DNA of 64,000 nucleotides from Nitriliruptoraceae bacterium (GTDB lineage Bacteria; Actinomycetota; Nitriliruptoria; Nitriliruptorales; Nitriliruptoraceae). The notes under the pieces are model-generated. The model saw only the letters and a program-made list of their open reading frames with translations, did no database searches and was not told where the DNA came from. Made by a program: the position numbers and the translations under genes. Within the stretch, counting starts at the first letter, position 1. Each line of letters starts with the position of its first letter. Below are positions 50,704 to 61,166 of the stretch, in pieces. The stretch lies in assembly GCA_018401275.1 (NCBI GenBank), contig JAGYKW010000002.1, positions 62,001-126,000 of the forward strand, given 5' to 3'.

Positions 50704-50892
50704 ATGCCCAACCGTCTCGCCGCCTCGACCTCGCCGTACCTCCGCCAGCATGCCGAGAACCCGGTCGACTGGCGCGAGTGGAACGAGGAGGCGTTCGCCG
50801 AGGCGCGCGAGCGTGACGTCCCGATCTTCCTGTCCGTCGGCTACTCGGCGTGCCACTGGTGTCACGTGATGGCGCACGAGTGCGTGGGATAG
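50704..50892 (+). pseudogene. Truncated duplicate of the YyaL-type gene at 53903
   Basis: The first 59 codons match the N-terminus of the gene at 53903 with three amino-acid changes (Glu/Asp17, Asn/Gly27 and Ala/Thr32), including the [12 protein letters not shown] thioredoxin-like site, then stop at a CGGGATAG end. Similarity extends into the leader (GGAGCCCTGATG). The copy is cut off near 50882 and overlaps the TetR gene tail. Confidence 0.85.
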
Positions 50893-51584
50893 CGGCTCAG
50901 AACGGCTTCAGACGGAACTTCTGAACCGAGGCGCTGCGTCCTGTACGGCTGGTTCGTGCACCGGATGTGCATCGTCGATGCTCGTGCCGGCAGGCCCACT
51001 GAGTTCGGGTCCAGCTCGCTAGGGATACCGAGAGGTTCCAGGGTCAGCGCGGCGCGGCGATCGCGAGCCAGCTCGTCGCGACCAGCCGGCCGGCCTGGGC
51101 ACCCGAGTTCGCCCACGTCGACCTCGTCGAACGCGGCGAACATCAGGCCGACGATGCACCCGATGAGCCAGCGCAGCGGCAGGTCGTCACGCACCCGTCC
51201 CGTCGCCTGCAGCTGCGCGACGTAGATGCCCCATGGGGTGAACGCCGCCTCCCATCCGGCGGTGACCTCGGGCGCCTCGTGGGCCGGACCGGAGCGGAGG
51301 AACGCGGCACGGGTCGAGAGCGGCTGCAGCACCGCCCACAGGTCGGCGAGCACGTCGGCCGGCTCGCGCGCGAGTGACCAGTCGATCGCTGCCATGCCGC
51401 TGCGCATCCGTGCGAGCGTGTCGACGGCCAGCGCCTCGAGCAGGTCCTCGCGCGTGGGGTAGCGGTTGTGGAGCGTGGTGCGGCTGATGCCGGCCGCAGC
51501 GGCGATCGTGCTCATCGTCGCGTCGGGGCGCCGCAGCAGCACGTCCGCGGCCGTGTCGAGGATCCACTCGGTTCTGATCACCAT
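50862..51584 (-). CDS. TetR-family regulator with an altered C-terminus
   Basis: 240 residues, long for TetR. The HTH is [28 protein letters not shown] in the N-terminal 60 residues, preceded by [15 protein letters not shown]. The ligand domain follows to about residue 175. The last 65 residues are atypical and run into the yyaL fragment, suggesting that the original stop was lost at the duplication breakpoint. It lies divergent from the DUF418 gene and probably represses it. No ribosome site precedes ATG 51584. Confidence 0.8.
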   Translation of the reverse strand: MVIRTEWILDTAADVLLRRPDATMSTIAAAAGISRTTLHNRYPTREDLLEALAVDTLARMRSGMAAIDWSLAREPADVLADLWAVLQPLSTRAAFLRSGPAHEAPEVTAGWEAAFTPWGIYVAQLQATGRVRDDLPLRWLIGCIVGLMFAAFDEVDVGELGCPGRPAGRDELARDRRAALTLEPLGIPSELDPNSVGLPARASTMHIRCTNQPYRTQRLGSEVPSEAVLSRYPTHSCAIT

Positions 51585-51600
51585 GTTCAGAACTGTACAG
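51571..51600. promoter_or_regulatory. TetR operator candidate
   Basis: GTTCTGA (51571-51577) and TCAGAAC (51587-51593) form a perfect 7-bp inverted repeat with a nine-base spacer covering the start of the TetR gene, followed by the 8-bp palindrome CTGTACAG (51593-51600). A TAGGGT word at 51618-51623 could be the -10 box of the DUF418 operon. Confidence 0.55.
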
Positions 51601-51653
51601 CAGCGTTCAGATCGAGGGTAGGGTCGTTCGACCTGCTGATCGAGGAGCGCACG

Positions 51654-52859
51654 GTGACCGAGTCCCCCGCTGCACCGAGTGCACCGCGCACGCGCGACAC
51701 GCTGCCGGACCTGCTGCGCGGCGTCGCCCTGCTCGGCATCGTCGTCGTCAACGCCCCCTACCTCGGCATCTCCGCCGAGGGGTTCAGCGCCGCATCGGTC
51801 GCGAGCACGCTCGACGCGGCCGTCGCGTTCGCGGTCGTCGCGCTCGCGCAGGGGAAGTTCTACCTGCTGTTCTCGTTCCTGTTCGGCTACAGCCTGTCCT
51901 ACGTGCTGCGCGACGACCGGCCGCAGGGACGCACGCGCTACCGGCGCCGCCTCGTCGTGCTCGCCGTGCTCGGCGTGGCGCACGCGGTGCTGCTGTTCGT
52001 CGGCGACATCCTGCTCACCTACGCGCTCCTCGGTGCGCTGCTGCTGCGCTTCTCGCGCGCGGACGTGCCGCGCCTCGTGCGTGCGTCGCGCATCACGTTC
52101 GCGCTCGGCGCGGGACTGCTCGTCGTCGTCCTCGGACTCGCCGCCGCGTTCCCCGAGCAGGGCGCCGTGGTCGATCCGGCAGCCGCCGCCTACGACGCAT
52201 CCATGGCGACCGCGACGTTCGCCGAGGCGACCATGCTGCGCCTCGACGCGCTGCCGACGGTCCTCGGCACCGTCGCGTTCGCGCAGGGTCCGCTCGCGTT
52301 CGCCGCGTTCCTCCTCGGCCTGGCCGCCGCACGCCGCCGGCTGCTCGCCGACCCCGGTGCGCACGTCGACCTGTGGCGTCGCTACACCCGCATCGGCATC
52401 GGTGTCGGCCTGCCACTGCAGCTCGTCGCAGCAGCGCTGCAGGTGAGCGCGATCCGGGCCGGCACGCCGTACGCGACCACCGGAGCGATCGGGGTCATGC
52501 TCGGGTTCGTCACGGCGCCGCTGCTCAGCGCCGGCTACCTCGGGCTGCTCGCCGGACGGCTCGCACGCGACCCGGGGTTGATGCGCTGGGCCTGGCCGGC
52601 CGGCCGGATGTCGCTCACCGTCTACCTCGGCCAGTCCGTGCTGCTCATGCTCGCGTTCAGCGGCACGGGCCTCGGGCTGTTCGGCAGCCTCGGAACCGCC
52701 AGTGTCGTCGCCATCGGCATCGGCACGTGGGTGGTGCTCACCGTGTTCGCCGCGCTGTGGCTGCGCCGCTCCGACCGCGGGCCGCTCGAGTACGTCGTCG
52801 CACGACTCACCACGCCCCGCGTCCGACCGGACGCGGCGCCGACCGTCATGAAGGGATGA
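51654..52859 (+). CDS. DUF418-type membrane protein
   Basis: 401 residues, ten to twelve helices. Family features are LPDLLRGVALLGIVVVNAPYL at the start, KFYLLFSFLFGYSL, RRRLVVLAVLGVAHAVLLF-VGDILL and a C-terminal WPAGRMSLTVYLGQSVL. Such proteins resemble acyltransferase-type membrane domains (DUF1624/OafA relatives). GTG 51654 has GAGGAG six bases upstream. It heads a coupled operon with a small membrane protein and a fasciclin protein, opposite a TetR gene. Confidence 0.88.
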   Translation: MTESPAAPSAPRTRDTLPDLLRGVALLGIVVVNAPYLGISAEGFSAASVASTLDAAVAFAVVALAQGKFYLLFSFLFGYSLSYVLRDDRPQGRTRYRRRLVVLAVLGVAHAVLLFVGDILLTYALLGALLLRFSRADVPRLVRASRITFALGAGLLVVVLGLAAAFPEQGAVVDPAAAAYDASMATATFAEATMLRLDALPTVLGTVAFAQGPLAFAAFLLGLAAARRRLLADPGAHVDLWRRYTRIGIGVGLPLQLVAAALQVSAIRAGTPYATTGAIGVMLGFVTAPLLSAGYLGLLAGRLARDPGLMRWAWPAGRMSLTVYLGQSVLLMLAFSGTGLGLFGSLGTASVVAIGIGTWVVLTVFAALWLRRSDRGPLEYVVARLTTPRVRPDAAPTVMKG

Positions 52860-53029
52860 CCGTGACCACGAACCGCATCATCGGGATCGGACTGCTCGCG
52901 CTCGTCGCCGTAGCCGCCGTGCTGCTGGTGACCACCGGCGCCACGACCACCGGCCGGACGTTCGCGCTGGCCGCGCCGGGCCTCGTCGCCGCGCTGGTCG
53001 GCGCGATCGTCATGCTGCGGCGACGCTGA
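52856..53029 (+). CDS. Small two-helix membrane protein
   Basis: 57 residues: helices IIGIGLLALVAVAAVLLVTT and FALAAPGLVAALVGAIVMLRRR separated by a Thr/Gly linker. ATG overlaps the DUF418 stop and its stop touches the next ATG (TGATG). Function unknown; it may be an accessory subunit of the DUF418 protein. Confidence 0.7.
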   Translation: MTVTTNRIIGIGLLALVAVAAVLLVTTGATTTGRTFALAAPGLVAALVGAIVMLRRR

Positions 53030-53781
53030 TGTCGCGCGCCACGGGCCTCACCACGACCGGCCTTGTCGCCGTCGCGGCCGTCGTCACCGCCGCGGTGGTC
53101 GTGTCGCCGCCGGCCTCCGCGCAGACGGATGCCGAGGCGTACACGTTCGCCTGCGAGGACGGTGGCGTCGGCCTGCACCTCGTCGACGTGCTCGAGGCGA
53201 CCGGCGAGCACGGGACCTTTCTCGACCTCATGCAGCGCTACGACCCGGAGGGCCTCGCGATCCTCTCCGACGTCGTGCTCGCCGACAAGACGGTGTGGGC
53301 GCCGACGGACGCGGCGTTCGACGCGCTCGGTGACACGCTCACGTCCCTGTCGGACGCGCAGGCGAAGGAGGTCCTCGGCTTCCACATCAGCCCACCACGA
53401 CGTACGCCCGGTGGTGACTATCCGATCGTGACGCCGCAGCTGCTGCTCGACGCGGGGGAGATGGAGCACCGCACGCGCACCGGTGTGCTCACCGGATCGG
53501 ACCAGCGCACGCGCACGACGGCCGACGACGGCGTGCTGCGCATCGAGGGCATCACGATCGGCAGCACCGCATGGTGCGCGGAGGCGGGCTCGGTGCTCGC
53601 CATCGACGGTGTGATCACCGACGTCACGCCACCGTCGCGTCCCGTGTGGCTGTGGAACCGGCTCGTGCGCATCCTCCTCTACGACGACATCCGGTTCGTC
53701 ATCTACGCGACCGTGCCCGCCATCGTGATCGGCTCGCTGGTCAGCGGAGCGGTGCGCCGGCGGGGTCAGCCGGAGACCTGA
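53029..53781 (+). CDS. Fasciclin-domain protein, exported and membrane-anchored
   Basis: 250 residues. A signal peptide (VAVAAVVTAAVVVSPPASA) precedes a fasciclin domain with VWAPTDAAFDALGDTL, EVLGFHISPP and LRIEGITIGS. A C-terminal helix (DIRFVIYATVPAIVIGSLVS) and basic tail anchor it. Fasciclin domains act in adhesion and matrix binding. It is translationally linked to the upstream small gene, so the operon is DUF418, small membrane protein, fasciclin. Confidence 0.85.
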   Translation: MSRATGLTTTGLVAVAAVVTAAVVVSPPASAQTDAEAYTFACEDGGVGLHLVDVLEATGEHGTFLDLMQRYDPEGLAILSDVVLADKTVWAPTDAAFDALGDTLTSLSDAQAKEVLGFHISPPRRTPGGDYPIVTPQLLLDAGEMEHRTRTGVLTGSDQRTRTTADDGVLRIEGITIGSTAWCAEAGSVLAIDGVITDVTPPSRPVWLWNRLVRILLYDDIRFVIYATVPAIVIGSLVSGAVRRRGQPET

Positions 53782-53902
53782 ACCGTCGCATCGGTGTCCC
53801 GGACAGCCGTTCGATCCGTGAGCGTCATGATCCGTGCTGCGGGTCTGCGCCCTCCTTGCCGTCTGGCACCCTGAGCGCTCCGCCACCCCGCCCGGAGCCC
53901 TG

Positions 53903-56001
<2,099 letters not shown>

Positions 56002-56014
<13 letters not shown>

Positions 56015-56043
56015 CCGACGAGGCGTGACGGACGAGGCGTGAC
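56002..56043 (+). repeat. Three-copy 14-bp tandem repeat over the yyaL stop
   Basis: Units 56002-56015, 56016-56029 and 56030-56043 built on CGACGAGGCGTGAC. The yyaL stop lies in the first unit and the next gene begins five bases after the last one. It lies in the intergenic gap and supplies the GAGG for the next gene. Confidence 0.8.
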
Positions 56044-56047
56044 AGGC

Positions 56048-57169
56048 ATGGCAGGGACCAACGGCAGCAGCAACGGCAGCAGCGACGGCCGCGGCGTGAG
56101 CGGGGAGAGACCGGAACCGCTCGGCGATCTCGGGGCCCGCAGCGCCGTGTGGGCGCCGCTGCGCTCCGGCTTCGTCGACGTGCGCGGCACCCCGGTGCAC
56201 GTGATCCGTGGCGGCCGTCGCGTCGCCGACGGGGGCGATCCGGTCCCGCACCTGTTCGTGCACGGACTGGGCGGCGGCGCCTCGAACTGGTTCGAGGTCA
56301 TGGCCGCGCTGGGCGAGGACCGTGAGGTCATCGCGATGGATCTGCCCGGCTTCGGCCGCACCGTCCCGCCCCGCTACAGCGCCGCACGCGTGCGCGCGAA
56401 CGCCCGCTTCCTGCCCGCGTTCATGGACACGCTCGGCATCGAGCGTGCGATCGTCCACGGCAACTCGATGGGCGGGATGCTCACGGCGCTGCTCGCCGGG
56501 ATCGCTCCGGAACGCATCGCGCGCTCGGTGATGTGCGCGCCGGCGCTGCCGACCGCGAAGTCCGACCTGACCCACCTCCCCGGCGCGGTCCTGCGCCGCT
56601 TCGCGCCGTTCGTCGTGCCCGGCGTCGGCTCGAACGTGCTGCGCGCGTTCTGGTCGCGCGCCGACGTCGACACGCTGATCGCCGACGCGCTCGCGATCAC
56701 CGTCCACGAGCCTGACCGTCTGAGTCCCGCGATGCTCGCCATCATGCGCGAGAACCTGCAGTACGCGAAGCGCAACCCGTGGCGCATCGAGTCGCTCGCC
56801 TACGCCGTCGAGTCGCTCGTCGCCGCGCTGCTCGGTGGCCGCGAGCTCACGCAGGGCGTGCACGCGATGCCGTCCGACACGCTCGTCGTGTGGGGCGACC
56901 GTGATGCGCTCGTGGGTCGGCCCGTCATCGAGCATCTCCACGGCCTGCGTCCCGACTGGGACTACGCGGTGCTCCCTGACGTCGGGCACACGCCGATGAT
57001 GGAGGTGCCCGACCGCTACCTCGCGGCGGTGCATGCCTGGATGACCGGGGCGCCGATCACGGGTGCCGGCGGAGTCCCCGGTGCATCGAGCATCGAGGAG
57101 GCGTTCGCGTCGCGCGACCCGCTCGCGTCGCTCGCCGCTCCGCTCACGCCGGGGATGTCGGTCGGCTGA
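56048..57169 (+). CDS. Alpha/beta hydrolase
   Basis: 373 residues. The domain begins near residue 60: HLFVHGLGGGASNWFEVMAA, nucleophile VHGNSMGGMLTALLAG (Ser), acid in VVWGDRDALVG, and His in DVGHTPMMEVPDRY. The first 40 residues are Gly/Ser-rich and disordered. C-terminal Ser/Glu-rich extension after the catalytic His is unusual. ATG 56048 is chosen; a GTG at 56039 lies inside the tandem repeat. Substrate unknown. Confidence 0.85.
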   Translation: MAGTNGSSNGSSDGRGVSGERPEPLGDLGARSAVWAPLRSGFVDVRGTPVHVIRGGRRVADGGDPVPHLFVHGLGGGASNWFEVMAALGEDREVIAMDLPGFGRTVPPRYSAARVRANARFLPAFMDTLGIERAIVHGNSMGGMLTALLAGIAPERIARSVMCAPALPTAKSDLTHLPGAVLRRFAPFVVPGVGSNVLRAFWSRADVDTLIADALAITVHEPDRLSPAMLAIMRENLQYAKRNPWRIESLAYAVESLVAALLGGRELTQGVHAMPSDTLVVWGDRDALVGRPVIEHLHGLRPDWDYAVLPDVGHTPMMEVPDRYLAAVHAWMTGAPITGAGGVPGASSIEEAFASRDPLASLAAPLTPGMSVG

Positions 57170-58286
57170 ATCGCAGGCCGCTGCCGCCGATGACGCGCTG
57201 CGCCTGACCGGACACGACCCACGTCGAGCACCGCTGGCGTGCCTCCGCCGGCGTCATGGCCGTGAGCGCGACGACGTCGCCGAGCGTGAACGTGTCGTCG
57301 AGCCCGTCGGGCAGCGTCTCCGGCAGCGTCTCCGGCAGCGCCTCCGCCAGCGTCTCGGGCAGCGCCTCCGCCAGCCCGACCGCGTGCGGCTGCGGGTCCG
57401 CGCGGCCGAGCGCGTCGACGGTGCGCTGCAGCGCGATGCCCTGCGCCTCGAGCAGCCGCTCGATCCAGCGGGTCGCGTCGCGGCGACGCAGGCTCGCGCC
57501 GACCTCCTCGTGGTAGCCGAGCGGATCCTCGGCGAGCACCGCGTCCGGTGCGCCGAGCCCTCCGGGCATCAGCCCGTCGGCGATGAGCGCGAGACGCCCT
57601 GCGGCACGGGCGAGGCGGCCGTTCGCCGCGTCGAACGGCTGGTGGCGCAGCAGCTCGAGGTGGAGCACCCCGGCGCGCACGGCCGCGGGCAGCCGTGCGG
57701 CCGCGCCGCCCGTCCCGCTGCCCGTCACCGACCGCAGCAGGCCGTCCCACGCATCGGGCAGCAGGGCCGCGTCGGTCGGGAAGAACAGCACGCGCCCGAC
57801 GCTCGCGTCGTGCACGACCCGCGCGCCGCGACGCAGCAGCCCGGCGCGCTCTGGCGCGACGAGCCCGTCGGTCAGCCGCGCGTGCAGCAGCGCGAGAGCC
57901 GTGCCCAGCCCGCTCGCATCCGCGCTCGCGCGGCCGAACGCGTCGGAGAGGTCGATGGCGTCGACGCCGGCCGTGACCCCGGCGTGCTCGAGGACGGAGA
58001 GCTGCGCGAGCGCGGCCTCGTCGAGCCCGTCGTCGCCGCCGAGCGCGTCCAGCCATGTGCCGGCCCGTTCGGTCCCGCCGTCCTCGCTCGCGCGCAGCCC
58101 GCCGTCGAGCCGCAGCGTCGCCTCGGCGGTGAGCGCATCCTCCGTCGCGCGTCGTGCGGCGAGCGTGTCAGCATCGGCCGCAGCGATCGTCGTGCGCAGC
58201 AGCGCGAGTCCGCGCTCGAGCTCGTCGACGAGCAGCGTCAGGTGGACGGAGCCCACGCAGGGCATCGGTGCAGCAGGGTCGCTCAC
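57144..58286 (-). CDS. Fic-domain protein with atypical active-site motif
   Basis: 380 residues. A helical N-terminal region (LTLLVDELERGLALLRTTIA) precedes a Fic core; the motif is RHQPFDAANGRLARAAGRL, where the usual H-P-F-x-x-G-N-G-R-x-x-R is H-Q-P-F-D-A-A-N-G-R-L-A-R, so an extra Gln separates His from Pro and Ala replaces the first Gly. A Pro/Leu/Glu tandem segment (LAEALPETL repeated) links to a C-terminal winged-helix-like tail. It may modify proteins with AMP, or have lost activity. It is coupled to the HAD-IB gene and ends overlapping the hydrolase. Confidence 0.72.
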   Translation of the reverse strand: MSDPAAPMPCVGSVHLTLLVDELERGLALLRTTIAAADADTLAARRATEDALTAEATLRLDGGLRASEDGGTERAGTWLDALGGDDGLDEAALAQLSVLEHAGVTAGVDAIDLSDAFGRASADASGLGTALALLHARLTDGLVAPERAGLLRRGARVVHDASVGRVLFFPTDAALLPDAWDGLLRSVTGSGTGGAAARLPAAVRAGVLHLELLRHQPFDAANGRLARAAGRLALIADGLMPGGLGAPDAVLAEDPLGYHEEVGASLRRRDATRWIERLLEAQGIALQRTVDALGRADPQPHAVGLAEALPETLAEALPETLPETLPDGLDDTFTLGDVVALTAMTPAEARQRCSTWVVSGQAQRVIGGSGLRFSRPTSPA

Positions 58287-59128
58287 GCGACGCCGCGACC
58301 CGCACGCCGACGATCGCGGCGGCCGCGATGGCCTGCGGTCGCGAGTCCTCGATGCAGGCCGTAGCCGTACGCGCTCGCCGCCAGGCCGAGCACGCTGCCG
58401 ACGACGGTCGACGCGGTCAGGATGCGCTTCGCCCGCCGCGCGAAGATGACGACGGGCCAGCCGCGGCTGCGTGCGAGCGCCTCGAGCGCACGGTCGGGGT
58501 TGACGGCGACGGGATGGCCGACGAGCTCGAGCATCGGCTGGTCCGAGATCGAGTCGGAGTACGCGAAGCAGCGCTCGAGGTCGTAGTGCCGCTCACGCGC
58601 GATCGTGCGGATCGCCTCGACCTTGCCCTCGCCGTACACGAACGGACCGTCGAGCTCGCCGGTGTAGACGCCGTCGCGCACCGCCACGCGCGTACCGATC
58701 CCACCGGTCATGCCGATGGCGTGGGCGAGCGGGTCGACGATGCCCTGCGCCGAGGCCGACACGATCCACTGCTCACGGCCGGCGTTGCGGTGCATCTCGA
58801 TGAGCTCGCGTGACTCCGGTCGGACCTGCTCGACGAGGCGGGGGAGGATGACGCCGTTGAGCGCGGCGAGGTCCGCCTCGGGCACGTCGCGGATCGCGCC
58901 GAGCAGCCGGTCGCGCGTCGATGCGGAGCGCTCGTCGCTCGCGCCGAACAGGCGGAAGGAGAGCGCCCGGACCGCGTCGCCGGTCAGCTGGCGGCTGGCG
59001 AGCAGCGAGGCCCGCCAGGCAGCGACCCCGAAGGTGAACGTCGACGAGCCGCTGATGAGGGTGCGGTCGAGGTCGAAGAACGCCGCGGCGCGGGGGGCGG
59101 AGGGTGGGGGGAGGAACCGCTCGGTCAC
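58283..59128 (-). CDS. HAD-IB phosphatase (SerB-like) with membrane anchor
   Basis: 281 residues. Motif I AAFFDLDRTLISGSSTF, motif II VSASAQGIVDPLA, and FAYSDSISDQPMLELVGHPVAVNPD are those of the HAD-IB group. A C-terminal helix (AKRILTASTVVGSVLGLAASAYGYGL) and basic tail suggest membrane attachment. Relatives dephosphorylate phosphoserine or glycerophospholipid precursors. Its stop overlaps the Fic-like start (GTGA). GTG 59128 is preceded by GGAG. Confidence 0.85.
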   Translation of the reverse strand: MTERFLPPPSAPRAAAFFDLDRTLISGSSTFTFGVAAWRASLLASRQLTGDAVRALSFRLFGASDERSASTRDRLLGAIRDVPEADLAALNGVILPRLVEQVRPESRELIEMHRNAGREQWIVSASAQGIVDPLAHAIGMTGGIGTRVAVRDGVYTGELDGPFVYGEGKVEAIRTIARERHYDLERCFAYSDSISDQPMLELVGHPVAVNPDRALEALARSRGWPVVIFARRAKRILTASTVVGSVLGLAASAYGYGLHRGLATAGHRGRRDRRRAGRGVA

Positions 59129-59570
59129 GCCTGCCGCTCCGCCCTGTGGATGTGCTGCGCCGCGCGCCGCAGCGCTGGCGTCCTACCGCTCGGAGGATAC
59201 GGAAGAGCCGCGGGATGCAGCGCGGAGGTGCCCCGGGAACGCAAGATCCCCAGTGGCGCCCGCCCGAGCCCCCTTCCCCGTGGGGCTCGACCGAACTCCC
59301 CTGGGGACCTCGACGAGCGCAACCTACGTGACTTCAGTCCCCGTGGCGCGACCGTCGTCCACAGGTCCTGTGGACAAACCGGGGCACGGATGTGGACGTG
59401 CTGTGGAGAGCCGAGTGGGAGCGGGGACGGCCGCTGACGGGGTCTGGAGGACATCCCGGTCCGAGCGCAGGTCACGGGCACGTCCCCCCGCGAGAGGGGT
59501 CCACAGCCCGTCCACAGGCCGCTCCGGAGCATCGATTCTCCTGAAACGCGCGTCAATGTGCGCTCAGCGC
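59129..59570. other. 440-bp intergenic region rich in DnaA-box-like words
   Basis: The largest gap in the window. It holds several TCCACA/TGTGGA words, one perfect inverted pair (GTCCACAG-GTC-CTGTGGAC, 59357-59375) and one exact TTGTCCACA. I see no open frame with coding character and no T-rich terminator. Functions to consider are DnaA titration, replication control, or a small RNA. Confidence 0.6.
59357..59378. promoter_or_regulatory. DnaA-box-like palindrome
   Basis: GTCCACAG-GTC-CTGTGGAC is a perfect inverted repeat; its right side extends to TGTGGACAA (59370-59378), the reverse of TTGTCCACA, the consensus DnaA box of high-GC actinobacteria. Similar words (TGTGGACGT near 59391, TGTGGAGAG near 59402, GGTCCACAG near 59499 and CGTCCACAG near 59510) lie within 170 bp. 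Confidence 0.55.
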
Positions 59571-61077
59571 TCAGTGCTCGGGGGCGTCCGTCACGTCGCC
59601 CGCGGCGCCCTCGTCGCCCGTCGGACCGGCGGCGCGTTCGTCCGCGCTGGCCTCCGTCGGCGCCTCACCCAGCCCCCCCAGCAGCGACGCCACGTCGTCG
59701 GGGACCTCGACGTCGCTGGCGTTGCGCGCCAGCCACAGCCCCGCATCCGCGAGCTCCTCGGTGTCGGGAAGGTTCTCCGGATGGGCGAGCGCCTGCTCGA
59801 GCCCACGGGTCCCGAGCACGTCGATCACGGTCGCGACGAACCGCTCGGCCAGCGTCTCGTCGTCGGGTCGCAGGTCGAGGCCCAGCAGCCCGGCGAGCAG
59901 CTCCTCGCCGTCGCCCTGCACCGCTCGGCGCCGGCGCAGCACCTCCTCGATGCGGGCAAGTCCGGGCAGCCGGCCCTCGAGCGTCACCCGGGCCTCGTGC
60001 CGCGCCCATGCGCCGACGATGCCGACGACGACCTGGAGCTGACCCAGGATCGCGCGCTGCGCGGCGTTGGGTTCGAGCCGCAGCCGCCCGGCGCGCTCCA
60101 GCGCACGGCGGAACGCGTCGGGATCGTCAGGGTCGAGCTGCTGCTCCATCTGCTCGGCCAGCCCGCGCAGCTGCGACTCGTCGACCGTCATCGCCGCGGC
60201 GAAGCGGCCGATGAGCCGGATCACGTGCTCGTCGAGCCAGCCGATCGCGTGGTGGAGGCGCCGGTGGGTGGCCTCGGTGACGGCGAGCACGACGGCCACC
60301 TCGGTCGCATCCAGGTCGTAGCCGTCGAACGTGTCCGCGACGTTCACGGCGATCAGCCCGGCCGTCGAACGCGGTGCGGTCGGCAGGCCGAGGTCGCGGT
60401 GGCCGTGGACCTGGCAGGCCAGCGTCCCGATGACCTGTCCGGCCTGCAGCGCGTTGAGGGTCGCGGCCGCCGGACGCAGCGCCGCGCCAGGATCGCCCGC
60501 GCCGCGCCGCCGCCCGGCCGCTCGCGCCACCGCCCGCGCTCGCGCCGCCGCCGGGCGTCAGACCCATCGCTCCGAGCGCGCCGCGCAGCATGTCGCCGAG
60601 CCCCTCGCCCGACGACAGCATGGCGCGCAGCTGCGCGCGCAGCTCGTCCGCCTGGGCCTCGCCGATACCGAACGCGCTCAGGTCGAGCTCGTCGAGCCGC
60701 TCCGCATCGAGCCCGAGCGCCCCGAGCGCCCCGAGCCCCTCGTCGAGCGCGTCGGGGGAGTCCTCGAGCAGCCGTCCGAGCTCACCGAGCTGCTGCGAGG
60801 CGAGCGCGACCAGCGCCTCGGTGCTGGCCTCGGCGATCGGGCCGATCAGACGCATGAACATCGGGATGGCGAGGTCGATCCACTCCTCGCGGTCGAGCAC
60901 CAGCGTGCGGCCGGCGTCGGGTGGCTGGGGCAGCGCGCCCGCGTCGAGCCAGTGCTCGGCGAGGCGGAACGCCTCCTCGAGCCGGGCCCGCTCCTCGGCG
61001 CTCGGACGCCGATCGCCCACGCGCGCGACCTCACGGGCGGCGCGCTCGGCGAGGCTCCAGTCGACGGCACCCGCCAT
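59571..61077 (-). CDS. DUF2342-type zinc metalloprotease, frameshifted
   Basis: Read across one shift it gives about 500 residues. The N-terminal half (VDWSLAERAAREVARVGDRR, REEWIDLAIPMFMRLIGPIA) and the C-terminal half (ATLNALQAGQVIGTLACQVH, VVLAVTEATHRRLHHAIGWL) are both needed for the DUF2342/zincin-like family, where E-x-x-H follows. The break falls near 60495-60530 in a GC-rich Gly/Ala linker. ATG 61077 has AGGAGG six bases upstream. Some relatives are annotated as F420-biosynthesis-associated. Function is not established. Confidence 0.78.
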
Positions 61078-61154
61078 CCCGGACCTCCTGACGCACACCT
61101 GACACGTGCCTGACGCTGCCTGACGCGGCCTGCTGCTGGGGCACGTCGCAGGGC

Positions 61155-61160
61155 TACGGT
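61155..61160 (+). promoter_or_regulatory. -10 box of the leaderless epimerase gene
   Basis: TACGGT, six bases, then ATG 61167, without a ribosome site between them. Confidence 0.5.
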
Positions 61161-61166
61161 ACGGGC

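Noticed and set aside
50862-52364. A 500-codon open frame on the minus strand through the DUF418 gene
   Set aside because: Only the part below 51584 encodes TetR; the rest is antisense to a convincing membrane protein and has Arg/Glu/Asp-rich shadow composition.
57300-57380. Short tandem repeats within the Fic gene
   Set aside because: They code for a Leu/Pro/Glu linker in frame and need no separate explanation.
59129-59570. Chromosomal origin (oriC)
   Set aside because: dnaA, dnaN, gyrase and rpmH are all absent nearby; only a DnaA-box cluster can be supported.
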